This document shows, one piece after another, positions 14,731 to 22,946 of a stretch of DNA of 36,008 bases (positions are counted from its first letter, which is position 1; each line of letters begins with the position of its first letter). Source of the stretch: an uncultured Coriobacteriaceae bacterium (GTDB lineage: Bacteria; Actinomycetota; Coriobacteriia; Coriobacteriales; Coriobacteriaceae). Made by a program: the position numbers and the translations under genes. The stretch spans positions 1 through 36,008 of the forward strand of contig CASFXG010000027.1 of NCBI GenBank assembly GCA_949298635.1. Direction: 5' to 3'. The notes under the pieces are model-generated. The model had not been told where the DNA came from. It saw only the letters and a list, made by a program, of their open reading frames with translations, and did no database searches.

Positions 14731-15996
14731 ATGAATGTTGAAGAGTTCGATGAGCAACTTCGCGCGATTCCCGCAGGCGGCGTCACGAGTGCGGCGGGTT
14801 TTCGTGCCACAGGCGTCCACGCAGGCTTTCGCAAGAACCCCGACCGCGGCGACCTCGCGCTCGTGGTGGCAGATGAGCCGTGCCCCGCTGCCGGCGTCTT
14901 TACCAAGAACCGCTTCTGCGCGGCGCCGGTGACGGTTTCGCGCGAGCACCTCGGCAACAAGGGGTACGGCCTGGCGCGCGCGGTGGTCGCGAATTCGGGT
15001 AACGCGAACGCCGCGACCGGCGAGCCCGGGCTCGAGGCCGCTCGCTACACCAGTGAGATCGCCGCACAGCTTCTTGGTTGCGAGACTGACGAGGTGCTCA
15101 TCGCCTCGACGGGCGTGATTGGCGTGCAGCTCGACGTCGAGCACTTCGAAACGGGTATCCCCCGGGCAATCGACGCGCTTTCGCGCGACGGGGGAGCGAG
15201 CGCCGCGCAGGCAATCATGACGACCGACACGCATCCCAAGGAATACGCGGTTGCGTACGAATCGGGCGACCTCGAGTACGTGGGATGCACCTTCACGGTG
15301 GGTGGTTGCGTGAAGGGCTCCGGCATGATCATGCCGAACATGGCCACGATGATTGCCGTCATCACGACCGACGCCCCCGTCGCGCCGGAGGCATTGCATG
15401 CGCTCCTTTCGGGCGTGGTGAACCGAACCTTCAACAAGGTGACCGTCGACTCCGACACGTCGACGAACGATACGTGCATCATGCTCGCTTCGGGCGCGGC
15501 GGCGGCAGGCGTGGCTCCGATTGCCGAGGGAACGGAGGCCTACCTCGAGCTCGAGCACGCGCTCTACGTGGTATGCGAAACCCTCGCGCGCGGTATCGCC
15601 GCAGATGGTGAGGGCGCGTCGAAGCTCGTGACCGTGAACGTCTCCGGCGCGGCGACGCCCGAGGATGCAGACACCTGTGCCCGTTCTGTGGCGAACTCGC
15701 CGCTCGTGAAGACCGCCATCGCGGGGCACGACTGCAACTGGGGGCGCATCGCGGCGGCGCTGGGAAAATGCGGCGTGGCCTTCGATCAGCACGCTGTCGA
15801 CATCGACATCATGGAGCTTCCCGTGTGCCGCGCCGGCCTCGCCGTGCCGTTCGACGAGGACGAGGCGCTGCGCCGCTTCGAGGCACCGGAGATCGTCATC
15901 TCGGTCGACCTCGGCGCGGGCTCATGTGCGACGACGGTTTGGACGTGCGACCTTACGCACGACTACATCTCGATCAACGCGGACTATCGCTCGTAG
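14731..15996 (+). CDS. argJ: Bifunctional ornithine acetyltransferase / N-acetylglutamate synthase
   Basis: A 421-residue ArgJ. It transfers acetyl from N-acetylornithine to glutamate, making the arginine route cyclic, and may also use acetyl-CoA. The self-cleavage site is present: GSGMIMPNMATM, with the nucleophile Thr206 after Ala205, giving alpha and beta chains. The start is uncertain: I take ATG 14731 (MNVEEFDEQL); a GTG at 14716 is in frame and the ribosome-binding site is weak for both. The C-terminus HDYISINADYRS is typical. It lies downstream of the three-arm hairpin. Confidence 0.94.
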   Translation: MNVEEFDEQLRAIPAGGVTSAAGFRATGVHAGFRKNPDRGDLALVVADEPCPAAGVFTKNRFCAAPVTVSREHLGNKGYGLARAVVANSGNANAATGEPGLEAARYTSEIAAQLLGCETDEVLIASTGVIGVQLDVEHFETGIPRAIDALSRDGGASAAQAIMTTDTHPKEYAVAYESGDLEYVGCTFTVGGCVKGSGMIMPNMATMIAVITTDAPVAPEALHALLSGVVNRTFNKVTVDSDTSTNDTCIMLASGAAAAGVAPIAEGTEAYLELEHALYVVCETLARGIAADGEGASKLVTVNVSGAATPEDADTCARSVANSPLVKTAIAGHDCNWGRIAAALGKCGVAFDQHAVDIDIMELPVCRAGLAVPFDEDEALRRFEAPEIVISVDLGAGSCATTVWTCDLTHDYISINADYRS

Positions 15997-16008
15997 CGCT
16001 CCCCGCCA

Positions 16009-16058
16009 TGACATTGGGGACAGTCCCCAATGTCATGACATATGGGACAGGCGTTGCG
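16009..16058 (+). repeat. Palindromic TTGGGGACAG repeat upstream of argB
   Basis: A 27-bp perfect palindrome (16009-16035) followed by CATGACATATGGGACAG, GCGTTG. It matches 8764-8813 inside gatB at 48 of 50 positions and in the same orientation. It lies in the argJ-argB gap, 40 bases before the argB start. Confidence 0.9.
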
Positions 16059-16097
16059 AACGAGCAGCTCCGCATCGCATTTTTTGGAGGAATGGTT

Positions 16098-17060
16098 ATG
16101 AAGTACGCACGCGACCTCGCCCCCTCGCTCACGAACGAGCAGCTCGGGCGCCAGCTCTACGAGACGCTGCCGTGGGTCAAGAACATCACCGGCAAGACCG
16201 TCGTCATCAAATACGGCGGCGCGGCGATGGTCGATGCGGATCTGCGCGAGAAGGTCATGGGCGACATCCTGTTGCTCAAGATCATCGGCGCGCGCGTCGT
16301 GATCGTACATGGCGGCGGCGCGGCCATCAACGAGGCGCTGAGCCACTACGACCTGCCTGTGGAATTCAAGGGCGGCCAGCGGGTGACGACGCCCGAGACC
16401 ATGGAGATCGTGCGGCAGGTGCTCGTGGGCAAAGTGAACCAGGAACTCGTCGCGGCGCTCAACAAGCACGGTGCCGTGGCCGTGGGCGTCTCGGGCAGCG
16501 ATGGCGGCACGCTCATCGCCGAGCAGCTCGATCCCGAGCTCGGCTGCGTGGGCAAGGTCTGTCAGGTGAACACGGACTACCTCGAGACGCTGCTCGACAA
16601 CGACTACATTCCCGTAGTCGCGACGGTCGCGCAGGGCACGGACGGCGGGTTCCTCAATGTGAACGCCGACCTCGCTGCCGGGCACATCGCCGCCGCGATC
16701 CACGCGCACAAGGCGATCTTCCTCACCGATGTCGACGGCCTCTACGAGGATTTCTCCGATAAGACCTCGCTCATCTCGAACCTCACGCTCGAGGAGACCG
16801 AGCAGATGATCGCGGCGGGCGAGGTTTCGAAGGGTATGATTCCCAAGCTCGAAGCCTGCGTGACGGCGCTTCGCGGCGGCGTGTACCGCGCGCACATCAT
16901 CAACGGCACCGCGCCGCACTCGCTGCTCGTAGAGCTCTTCACCTCGACGGGCGTGGGCACCGTGATGCATTCGACGCTCGAATCCTATGAGTTCGACCAG
17001 CACCCGCACCCCGTGGGCGCGTTCGCCTCGCGTCTGGTGGAAGACGATGACCTCGAGTGA
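16098..17060 (+). CDS. argB: Acetylglutamate kinase
   Basis: A 320-residue amino acid kinase, second step of arginine synthesis. VVIKYGGAAM (about residues 34-43) holds the phosphate-binding Lys and Gly pair, VIVHGGGAAI follows (about 70-79), then FKGGQRVTTPE and the C-terminal LTDVDGLY. The ATG at 16098 is preferred because GGAGG ends 7 bases upstream; an ATG at 16092 is too close. The N-terminal arm of about 25 residues (MKYARDLAPSLTNEQ) suits the arginine-sensitive hexameric type, but feedback control is inference. The frame is open upstream through the palindromic repeat but nothing supports that extension. The stop overlaps another inverted repeat. Confidence 0.95.
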   Translation: MKYARDLAPSLTNEQLGRQLYETLPWVKNITGKTVVIKYGGAAMVDADLREKVMGDILLLKIIGARVVIVHGGGAAINEALSHYDLPVEFKGGQRVTTPETMEIVRQVLVGKVNQELVAALNKHGAVAVGVSGSDGGTLIAEQLDPELGCVGKVCQVNTDYLETLLDNDYIPVVATVAQGTDGGFLNVNADLAAGHIAAAIHAHKAIFLTDVDGLYEDFSDKTSLISNLTLEETEQMIAAGEVSKGMIPKLEACVTALRGGVYRAHIINGTAPHSLLVELFTSTGVGTVMHSTLESYEFDQHPHPVGAFASRLVEDDDLE

Positions 17061-17133
17061 GACTTTGACACCGGGTCTTTTTGTCTCACGTGAGAATGCA
17101 GTGGGACATTGAGACCTGGTGCCAATGTCTCAC
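17057..17133. repeat. Inverted repeat between argB and argD
   Basis: A 22-bp arm GTGAGACTTTGACACCGGGT, CT (17057-17078) faces its reverse complement at 17112-17133 with three mismatches. A 12-bp perfect palindrome TCTCACGTGAGA sits between (17084-17095). The argB stop codon (17058-17060) is inside the left arm. It ends 25 bases before argD. Confidence 0.7.
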
Positions 17134-17158
17134 GTTTCAGATAAAAGGAGAGGATGAC

Positions 17159-18439
17159 ATGTCATTAGAGATGGAACAGGCGCTGGATGCCACATATGTG
17201 ATGCCGACGTTCGGCAGGAGCTCCGTGGAGTTCGTGCACGGCGACGGCATGCGCCTCACCGATAGCGAAGGCCGCGAGTACCTCGACTTCCTGGCGGGAA
17301 TCGGCGTGTGCTCGCTCGGGCACGGGCGCCCGGCGCTCATGCAGGCCCTTGAGGCACAGGTGCCGAAGCTCTTGCACGTATCGAATTACTTTTACGTTGA
17401 GCATCGCGGGGCGGTCGCCGCGCTGCTTTCGAAGCTCGCGAACAACGATGTCGCCGGCGCGTGTAGGCTGGCGCAGGCGATACGCGGAGGGGACGAGGCG
17501 GAGCTTACCGCGGCAGCGAAACCAGCAGCGGGAGAAGAGGTCTGGCAGACGTTCTTTGCGAATTCCGGTGCCGAGGCCAACGAGTGTTCCATGAAGCTCG
17601 CGCGGCTCTTTGCCAAGCGCGCGGGCAACGGCGGCAACACAATCGTGTGCCTGCGCGGCGGCTTCCATGGCCGAACGCTCGAGACGCTCGCCGCGACGAT
17701 GCAAGACCGTCTGCAGGATTCGTTCCGCCCGCTGCCCGGCGGGTTCGTGGCCTGCACGCCGAACGATGTGGACGAACTGCGCCAGATTTTCGATGCACTG
17801 GGCAGCGAGATTTGCGCTGTCATGATCGAACCCATTCAAGGCGAGAGCGGCGTGCACCCGCTCGACGCGGCGTTCGTGCAGGCGGCTGCCGACCTCGTAC
17901 ACGGCGTGGGCGGCGTGCTCATCTCCGACGAGGTACAGGCGGGCATCTTCCGCTGCGGCGCGCCGTTCGCTATCCAGCTTACGGGCGTCGAGGCGGATAT
18001 CATGAGCTTGGCGAAGGGTATCGCCGGCGGCGTTCCCATGGGTGCGTGCGTGGCGCGGGCAGAGATCGCGGGCGTGTTCCGGCCGGGTGATCACGGCACG
18101 ACATTCGGTGGGAGCTGCCTTGCCGTCGCCGCGGCGGAGGCGGTGCTTTGCGAGCTCGTGCTCGGCGGGTATGCAGAGCGTGCCCGCGAGGTGGGGGCGT
18201 ATCTGGCCGAGCGCCTGGCGACGTTGCCGCACGTGACCGAAGTGCGCGGTGCTGGACTCATGCGCGGCTGCGATTTGGACGAAGCGGCGGGCGACGCGCA
18301 CGACGTGGTGGCACGGGTGCTCGAGGCTGGTGCGGTCATCAACGCGACGGGTGCGCACACGTTGCGGTTCCTGCCGCCGCTCATCTGCACGAACGAAGAC
18401 GTCGACGCGCTCATACGCGTGCTTGAAGGCGTGCTATAG
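17159..18439 (+). CDS. argD: Acetylornithine aminotransferase
   Basis: A 426-residue class III PLP aminotransferase that makes N-acetylornithine. The PLP lysine is Lys286 (SLAKGIAGGVPMG), the ring-binding Asp257 lies in ISDEVQ, and ANSGAEANE (133-141) is the phosphate loop. Residues about 97-127 (GACRLAQAIRGGDEAELTAA and on) are extra relative to the usual family alignment, just before that loop. The ATG at 17159 has AAAGGAG eight bases upstream; the upstream open frame runs through an inverted repeat and is rejected. It ends the arg operon; argF, argG and argH are not in the window. Confidence 0.93.
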   Translation: MSLEMEQALDATYVMPTFGRSSVEFVHGDGMRLTDSEGREYLDFLAGIGVCSLGHGRPALMQALEAQVPKLLHVSNYFYVEHRGAVAALLSKLANNDVAGACRLAQAIRGGDEAELTAAAKPAAGEEVWQTFFANSGAEANECSMKLARLFAKRAGNGGNTIVCLRGGFHGRTLETLAATMQDRLQDSFRPLPGGFVACTPNDVDELRQIFDALGSEICAVMIEPIQGESGVHPLDAAFVQAAADLVHGVGGVLISDEVQAGIFRCGAPFAIQLTGVEADIMSLAKGIAGGVPMGACVARAEIAGVFRPGDHGTTFGGSCLAVAAAEAVLCELVLGGYAERAREVGAYLAERLATLPHVTEVRGAGLMRGCDLDEAAGDAHDVVARVLEAGAVINATGAHTLRFLPPLICTNEDVDALIRVLEGVL

Positions 18440-18446
18440 CATGTCG

Positions 18447-18476
18447 TTGCCGCCATCGGCGGTTTTCGGCTATACT
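18447..18476 (+). promoter_or_regulatory. Promoter of tRNA-Val
   Basis: TTGCCG (18447-18452), 18-base spacer, TATACT (18471-18476), ten bases before the mature tRNA. Confidence 0.6.
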
Positions 18477-18486
18477 CATGCACCAC

Positions 18487-18562
18487 GGGCGATTGGCGCA
18501 ATGGTTAGCGCAGGTGCTTTACACGCACAAGGCTGGGGGTTCGAGTCCCTCATCGCCCACCA
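18487..18562 (+). tRNA. tRNA-Val (anticodon TAC), CCA encoded
   Basis: The 76-nt cloverleaf has acceptor GGGCGAT/ATCGCCC, D-stem GCGC/GCGC, anticodon loop TTTACAC (TAC) with stem GTGC/GCAC, T-arm GGGGTTCGAGTCCC and encoded ACCA. The closing base pair of the anticodon stem is a G-A mismatch. The 3' part is duplicated downstream. Confidence 0.93.
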
Positions 18563-18796
18563 GGGAATATGGGGCGGCGCCGGCGACGGTGCCGCCTTTT
18601 GTTTGGGCTCGTTGCGGGGACTCGAACCCGCAAGGGCGCGGAGCGCGCGAGGCCGCGCAGCGGCCGAAGCGGGGCGCGCGGCGCAGCCGCGCGGAGTCCC
18701 TCATCGCCCACCAGGGAATATGGGGCGGCATCGGCGACGGTGCCGCCTTTTGTTTGGGCTCGTTGCGGGGACTCGAGCCCGGGAGGGCGCGGAGCG
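18543..18796 (+). repeat. Tandem duplication of tRNA-Val 3' end plus terminator plus inverted T-arm
   Basis: Two 103-nt units, 18543-18645 and 18694-18796 (period 151), nearly identical. Each has the last 20 bases of tRNA-Val (GAGTCCCTCATCGCCCACCA), a spacer, a GGCGGC...GCCGCC terminator, and GTTGCGGGGACTCGA, an inverted T-arm copy (18617-18629 is the exact reverse complement of tRNA bases 18537-18549). A 48-nt GC-only linker (18646-18693) separates the units. Only the first unit belongs to a whole tRNA. Short frames across it are artefacts. Confidence 0.85.
18573..18600 (+). terminator. Terminator of tRNA-Val
   Basis: Nine-bp stem GGCGGCGCC/GGTGCCGCC with a GGCGAC loop, then TTTTGTTTG. A near-identical hairpin recurs in the duplicated unit at 18724-18751. 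Confidence 0.8.
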
Positions 18797-19067
18797 GTAC
18801 CGCCGCGCGAGCGCGCTTCTCGAAGGTGCTTCGTGAAATAATATGCCAACTTTACGCACGAGCGCGTCGCTCGAGAGCGCTTCGTGAACAAAACTGCCAG
18901 GTTTGTGCATGAAGCAGTGCATGCGAATGGACGACTGGCTGCTCCAGCTTCGCTTCAGTCTCTGCCCCGCCCATGCGGAAAAGCGGTGCGTTCGCGTCCG
19001 GCGCGGCTTCGTGCGCTCATAGCGCGGCTATGATAAAGGCACGTGCAAACGATGTCGCGGAGGAATC
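18797..19067. other. Gene-free stretch before the HAD gene, with two degenerate direct repeats
   Basis: No gene is supported. Two imperfect direct repeats of about 40 bases are visible (starting near 18828 and 18880): GCTTCGTGAA, an A-rich patch, TGCCA, TTT, GCA(C/T)GA. A TATGAT box at 19029-19034 lies 33 bases before the next gene and may be its -10. Confidence 0.4.
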
Positions 19068-19976
19068 ATGGATATCCCGTATCTGCCCGAGGTGCCGACC
19101 GGCGAGCTGCGCGAGCGTCTTGCCCGCGTGCGCTATGTGTTCACCGATCTCGATGGAACCATGATGGGGCCGAACTCGACGGTGCTCGCGAACGCTGCGG
19201 GGGAGCCGAGCCTCGACTTCGTGCAGACCCTCATCGAGCTCAAGCAAGCTGGTGTCGCCGTCGTCCCCACCTCCGGCCGCAATCGCGCGATGATGCGCGA
19301 AGATACCCGCCTCCTTGGTCTGAACGCGTTCATCAGCGAGATGGGCGGCATTGTGATGACCGACCTCTCGCACGATACCTGGGAGTATTTCACGGCAGAG
19401 ACGGAATACGATCCGTCCTGTGGCCTCACGCCGCACGAGGTCATCGAGCAGACGGGGCTCTGCGAGGCGTTCATCACGCGCTATCCGGGCATGCTCGAAT
19501 ACCACAACGATATGTCTGCCGGCTACAAGCACCGCGAGGTTACGATCGGCCTGCGTGGCGAGATTCCGGACGAGGAGGCCATTGCGCTGCTTGACGCGTC
19601 CGGCATGGCACTCGATTGGGCAGATAACGGCTTCCTGAACTACATTTCCGCCCCCACCACGCTCGAGCTGCCGGAAGGTGTGCGCGGCCGCGCGTTCAAC
19701 GTCATGCCGAAGGGTCTCAACAAGGGCCGCGGCATCGAGCGGTTCTGCGAGATCGCGGACATCCCGCGCGAGGAAACGCTCGGTGTCGGCGACGCCGCCT
19801 CGGACTTCCTCATGGCGGACTACACGGGTCTCTTCATCATGGTGGAGAACGGGCTGAAAGATCCCGGCGCGGAGGAGTTCCTCGCTACGCACGACAACGC
19901 CTTCGTCGCACCCGGGCGCACGGTCGATGCGTGGGTCGCGGGCATGCGCAGCCTGCTCGAAGCGATCGGGCGGTAG
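19068..19976 (+). CDS. HAD superfamily hydrolase (Cof / mannosyl-3-phosphoglycerate phosphatase-like)
   Basis: A 302-residue HAD phosphatase of the C2-capped IIB type. Motif I is FTDLDGTMMG (nucleophile Asp near residue 26), motif II VVPTSGRN, the Lys of motif III lies in MPKGLNKG, and motif IV is GVGDAASDFLMAD. An ISEMGGIV stretch after motif II resembles mannosyl-phosphoglycerate and sugar phosphatases of the same clan. The substrate is not predictable. The ATG at 19068 follows CGGAGGAATC. It is first of a close-packed run: murI begins three bases after its stop. Confidence 0.88.
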   Translation: MDIPYLPEVPTGELRERLARVRYVFTDLDGTMMGPNSTVLANAAGEPSLDFVQTLIELKQAGVAVVPTSGRNRAMMREDTRLLGLNAFISEMGGIVMTDLSHDTWEYFTAETEYDPSCGLTPHEVIEQTGLCEAFITRYPGMLEYHNDMSAGYKHREVTIGLRGEIPDEEAIALLDASGMALDWADNGFLNYISAPTTLELPEGVRGRAFNVMPKGLNKGRGIERFCEIADIPREETLGVGDAASDFLMADYTGLFIMVENGLKDPGAEEFLATHDNAFVAPGRTVDAWVAGMRSLLEAIGR

Positions 19977-19979
19977 CGT

Positions 19980-20918
19980 ATGTCGAACGCCTCTTCTGTG
20001 AAGCCGTTAAACTCGCTCGCGACGCCCGCGGACACCCCACCCGCCGCGCACGACGCACGACCCATCGGCGTCTTCGATTCCGGCTTGGGCGGTCTTACCG
20101 TGGCGCGCTCCATCGCGACCACGTTGCCGCACGAATCGATCTACTACGTCGGCGATACGAAGCGTTGCCCCTACGGCGTCCGCACCGAGGACGAGGTGCG
20201 CGCCTTCGCGCTCGAAGCAGGTCGATGGCTCGAGGCGCACGATGTCAAGATCATCGTGATTGCGTGCAACACCGCCACCGCCGCCGCGCTCTCGGTCGCG
20301 CAGCAGACGCTCACGGTGCCGGTAATCGGTGTGATCGCGCCGGGTGCCCGCGCGGCGATCAATACCACACGCACGCGCAAGGTCGGTGTGCTTGCCACGC
20401 CGCTCACCGTGCGCACGGGTGCCTACACGCGCGCCATCCACAATCTCGACGCGAGCGTCGAGGTATTCGGCTGCCCGGCACCGAGCTTCGTAGAGATCGT
20501 CGAGCGCGAGCTTGCGACGGGGGCGCATCTGCAGGAGCGTTGGCTCGAAGACGGCGACATCTTCGACACGCGCGAGATTCGCGACGAGGTGGCGCGCACG
20601 CTCTCTCCCATCACCATGACGGACGTCGACACCGTCGTTTTGGGCTGCACGCATTTCCCGCTGCTCGCGCGACCGATCCGCGAGGCGCTGGGGAAGGAGG
20701 TGCGCGTGGTGTCTTCTGCGGAGGAGACGACGCGCGAACTTACGGACATCCTGGGTCGTCGCGGGCAGCTTGCCGGCGAGGCTGCGGTACCCGAACACCG
20801 CTTCGCCACGACCTCGGATAACATCGCGGAATTCGCTGCGGCGGGAAGCTTCATCTTCGGCAGGCCCCTGCGCAGCATCGAGCACGTGGGCATCGATGAG
20901 CTGGAAGCGCTGGATTGA
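19980..20918 (+). CDS. murI: Glutamate racemase
   Basis: A 312-residue racemase making D-glutamate for peptidoglycan. Both catalytic cysteines are visible, in IACNTAT (first half) and LGCTHFP (second half), and the N-terminal motif IGVFDSGLGGLT begins near residue 29. The first 28 residues (Ala/Pro/Thr-rich) are an extension not normally present. A start inside that extension is possible, but no other ATG precedes the motif. There is no strong ribosome-binding site; three bases separate it from the upstream HAD gene, so coupling is likely. Confidence 0.93.
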   Translation: MSNASSVKPLNSLATPADTPPAAHDARPIGVFDSGLGGLTVARSIATTLPHESIYYVGDTKRCPYGVRTEDEVRAFALEAGRWLEAHDVKIIVIACNTATAAALSVAQQTLTVPVIGVIAPGARAAINTTRTRKVGVLATPLTVRTGAYTRAIHNLDASVEVFGCPAPSFVEIVERELATGAHLQERWLEDGDIFDTREIRDEVARTLSPITMTDVDTVVLGCTHFPLLARPIREALGKEVRVVSSAEETTRELTDILGRRGQLAGEAAVPEHRFATTSDNIAEFAAAGSFIFGRPLRSIEHVGIDELEALD

Positions 20919-20990
20919 TAAAACCTGCCAGACTGGATGATGCCAGCCTGGGATGTATCGGCACCGCACAGACACATGATAAGGAGCATC

Positions 20991-21725
20991 ATGGACTATA
21001 TGGAGATCGACCGCTCGGACGGCCGCGCGGCGAACGAGATGCGCCACGTGGCGCTCACGCGCGACGTCATGGGCAACGCGCTCGGGTCGTGCTTGGTGGA
21101 GTTCGGCAACACGCGCGTGCTGTGCGCGGCGACGATCGAGGAAGGCGTCCCGGGTTGGCGCAAGGCGAGCCGTGCGGGCTGGGTCACGGCTGAATACGCG
21201 ATGCTGCCGGCGGCGACGAACCGCCGCAGCTCCCGTGAGCGCGCTAACCGCAAGGGGCGTTCCATGGAGATCGAGCGGCTCATCGGACGAAGTTTGCGCA
21301 CTGTTACGAACCTGCGCGCCCTCGGCGAGTTCACGGTGACGGTCGACTGCGACGTGATCCAAGCCGATGGCGGCACGCGCACTGCAAGCGTGACGGGAGC
21401 CTGGGTGGCGCTGCATGACGCCCTCATGGCATGGGTCGAGGCAGGCAAGATCGCGCGCCTTCCGCTCACCGGCCAGGTTGCCGCCGTTTCGATGGGCGTG
21501 GTCGATGGCTGCGAGCTGCTGGACCTCGATTACCGTGAGGACTCGCGGGCAGAGATCGACATGAACCTCGTGGCGACGGATACGGGCGAGATCGTCGAGA
21601 TCCAGGGCACGGGCGAGCGCACGCCGTTCGACCGCGCGCGGCTCTCGCGCCTGCTCGACCTGGGCGATGCCGGCATCAAGAAGCTCATCGACCTGCAAAA
21701 CGAGGTCACGGCGTTTCGCGACTAG
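20991..21725 (+). CDS. rph: Ribonuclease PH
   Basis: A 244-residue phosphorolytic 3'-5' exoribonuclease that trims tRNA 3' ends. Family landmarks: DRSDGRAANEMR at the N-terminus, GNTRVLCAATIEEGVP, the basic stretch SSRERANRKGRSMEIERLIGRSLR, and DCDVIQADGGTRTASVTGA; the C-terminus EIQGTGE is typical. The ATG at 20991 has AAGGAG four bases upstream; a frame starting 54 bases earlier lacks family similarity. A 12-bp palindrome GCGGGATCCCGC (21729-21740) directly follows the stop. Confidence 0.95.
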   Translation: MDYMEIDRSDGRAANEMRHVALTRDVMGNALGSCLVEFGNTRVLCAATIEEGVPGWRKASRAGWVTAEYAMLPAATNRRSSRERANRKGRSMEIERLIGRSLRTVTNLRALGEFTVTVDCDVIQADGGTRTASVTGAWVALHDALMAWVEAGKIARLPLTGQVAAVSMGVVDGCELLDLDYREDSRAEIDMNLVATDTGEIVEIQGTGERTPFDRARLSRLLDLGDAGIKKLIDLQNEVTAFRD

Positions 21726-21779
21726 TGTGCGGGATCCCGCCTGTATCTGATAGCTCGAGCCGACAATACGGAGGCACAT

Positions 21780-22493
21780 ATGGCACTGGAAAAAATCGAT
21801 CCCACGACGCTCGACCACGCGCACACCGTGGTGGTCGCGACCGGCAATGCGCACAAGCTCGTAGAGATTGAGGAGATTCTGGGCGTGGCGCTGCCGGGAA
21901 CGAGGTTCGTTGCAATCGGGCAGCTCGGCGATTTCGACGACCCCGAGGAAACGGGCACGACGTTTGTCCAGAACGCCATCATCAAGGCGGAAGCCGCCGT
22001 TGCCGAGACGGGCTTCGCTGCCGTCGCGGACGATTCCGGTCTTATGGTCGATGCGCTCGACGGCGAGCCGGGCGTGTATTCGGCGCGCTACGCCGGCGTA
22101 CACGGCGACGATGCAGCAAACAACGCGAAGCTGCTCGCCAAGCTCGAAGGTGTCGAGGACGCCGGGCGCACGGCACGGTTTGCGAGCGCCATCGCCTTTA
22201 TCGAGCCGAGCGGCCTTGTGACCATGGGCGAGGGTTTCTGCGAGGGCATGATCGGGCACGAAGGCCGCGGCGACCACGGCTTCGGGTACGACCCACTCTT
22301 TCTGCCCAACGATACGCCGGGCAAGACGATGGCCGAGCTCGAACCTCAGGAGAAGAACGCGATCAGCCATCGGTTCCATGCGCTGCAGGATCTGTGCTCG
22401 AAGCTCGAGGCGGGTGCGACGACGGGTGAGAGCGCTGCGCCGGTTGCGTGCGCCGTGCCGGACGATGCCGATATGGAAGGCTCCGCGCGATGA
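21780..22493 (+). CDS. rdgB: XTP/dITP diphosphatase (RdgB/HAM1 family)
   Basis: A 237-residue house-cleaning pyrophosphatase that removes dITP and XTP from the nucleotide pool. Landmarks: VVATGNAHKLVEIEEIL near the N-terminus, ADDSGLMVDALDGEPGVYSARYAG in the middle, and GFGYDPLFLP with KNAISHR near the end. The C-terminal 30 residues (Ala/Gly-rich, GATTGESAAPVACAVPDD) extend past the usual end. The ATG at 21780 has CGGAGG upstream; the stop overlaps the start of dtd (ATGA). Confidence 0.93.
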   Translation: MALEKIDPTTLDHAHTVVVATGNAHKLVEIEEILGVALPGTRFVAIGQLGDFDDPEETGTTFVQNAIIKAEAAVAETGFAAVADDSGLMVDALDGEPGVYSARYAGVHGDDAANNAKLLAKLEGVEDAGRTARFASAIAFIEPSGLVTMGEGFCEGMIGHEGRGDHGFGYDPLFLPNDTPGKTMAELEPQEKNAISHRFHALQDLCSKLEAGATTGESAAPVACAVPDDADMEGSAR

Positions 22494-22936
22494 GGGCGGT
22501 CATCCAGCGCGTGCAGTGCGCGAGCGTGACGATCGACGGCGTCGAGACCGCGCGCATCGGTGCAGGTTACCTCATCCTGCTCGGCGTGGGGGCGGCGGAT
22601 ACCCAAGCGGAGGCCGAGCGCCTCTGGCAGAAGATCTTCGCCCTGCGCATCATGGAGGACGAGGGCGGCAAGACGAATCGCTCGATCGACGACGTGGGCG
22701 GGGATGTGCTCGTGGTCTCCCAGTTCACGCTGTATGCAGACTGCCGCCGCGGTCGCCGTCCCTCGTTTACGGCGGCAGGCGATCCCGCGCACGCGAACGC
22801 CCTGTACGAGTACTTCGTCTCGCTCGCGCGTCAGGATGTGCCTCGCGTGGCGACGGGCACATTCGCTGCAGATATGAAGGTTGAGCTGGTGAACGACGGC
22901 CCCTTCACCATCGTACTCGATACCGACGAGCTCTAA
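22490..22936 (+). CDS. dtd: D-aminoacyl-tRNA deacylase
   Basis: A 148-residue editing enzyme that removes D-amino acids from tRNA. It begins MRAVIQRVQCASVTI and has the two family motifs SQFTLYAD and NDGPFTIVLDT; the N-x-GPxT loop is the chiral selector. The start overlaps the rdgB stop, so the two are co-translated. Last gene of the murI-rph-rdgB-dtd run; the next feature is a large inverted repeat that begins ten bases after its stop. Confidence 0.95.
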   Translation: MRAVIQRVQCASVTIDGVETARIGAGYLILLGVGAADTQAEAERLWQKIFALRIMEDEGGKTNRSIDDVGGDVLVVSQFTLYADCRRGRRPSFTAAGDPAHANALYEYFVSLARQDVPRVATGTFAADMKVELVNDGPFTIVLDTDEL

Positions 22937-22946
22937 CGCGTGCAGG

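Noticed and set aside
15768..16097. Longer N-terminal form of ArgB reading through the palindromic repeat
   Set aside because: The extension overlaps argJ in another frame, has no family similarity, and a good ribosome-binding site sits right before ATG 16098.
18611..18640. Possible minus-strand tRNA near GGGGACTCGAACCCGC
   Set aside because: Again only a T-arm-like hairpin without the rest of a cloverleaf.
18569..18922. Several short frames on both strands across the tRNA-Val downstream region
   Set aside because: They are translations of duplicated tRNA ends, terminators and GC-rich linker, with no consistent start or similarity.
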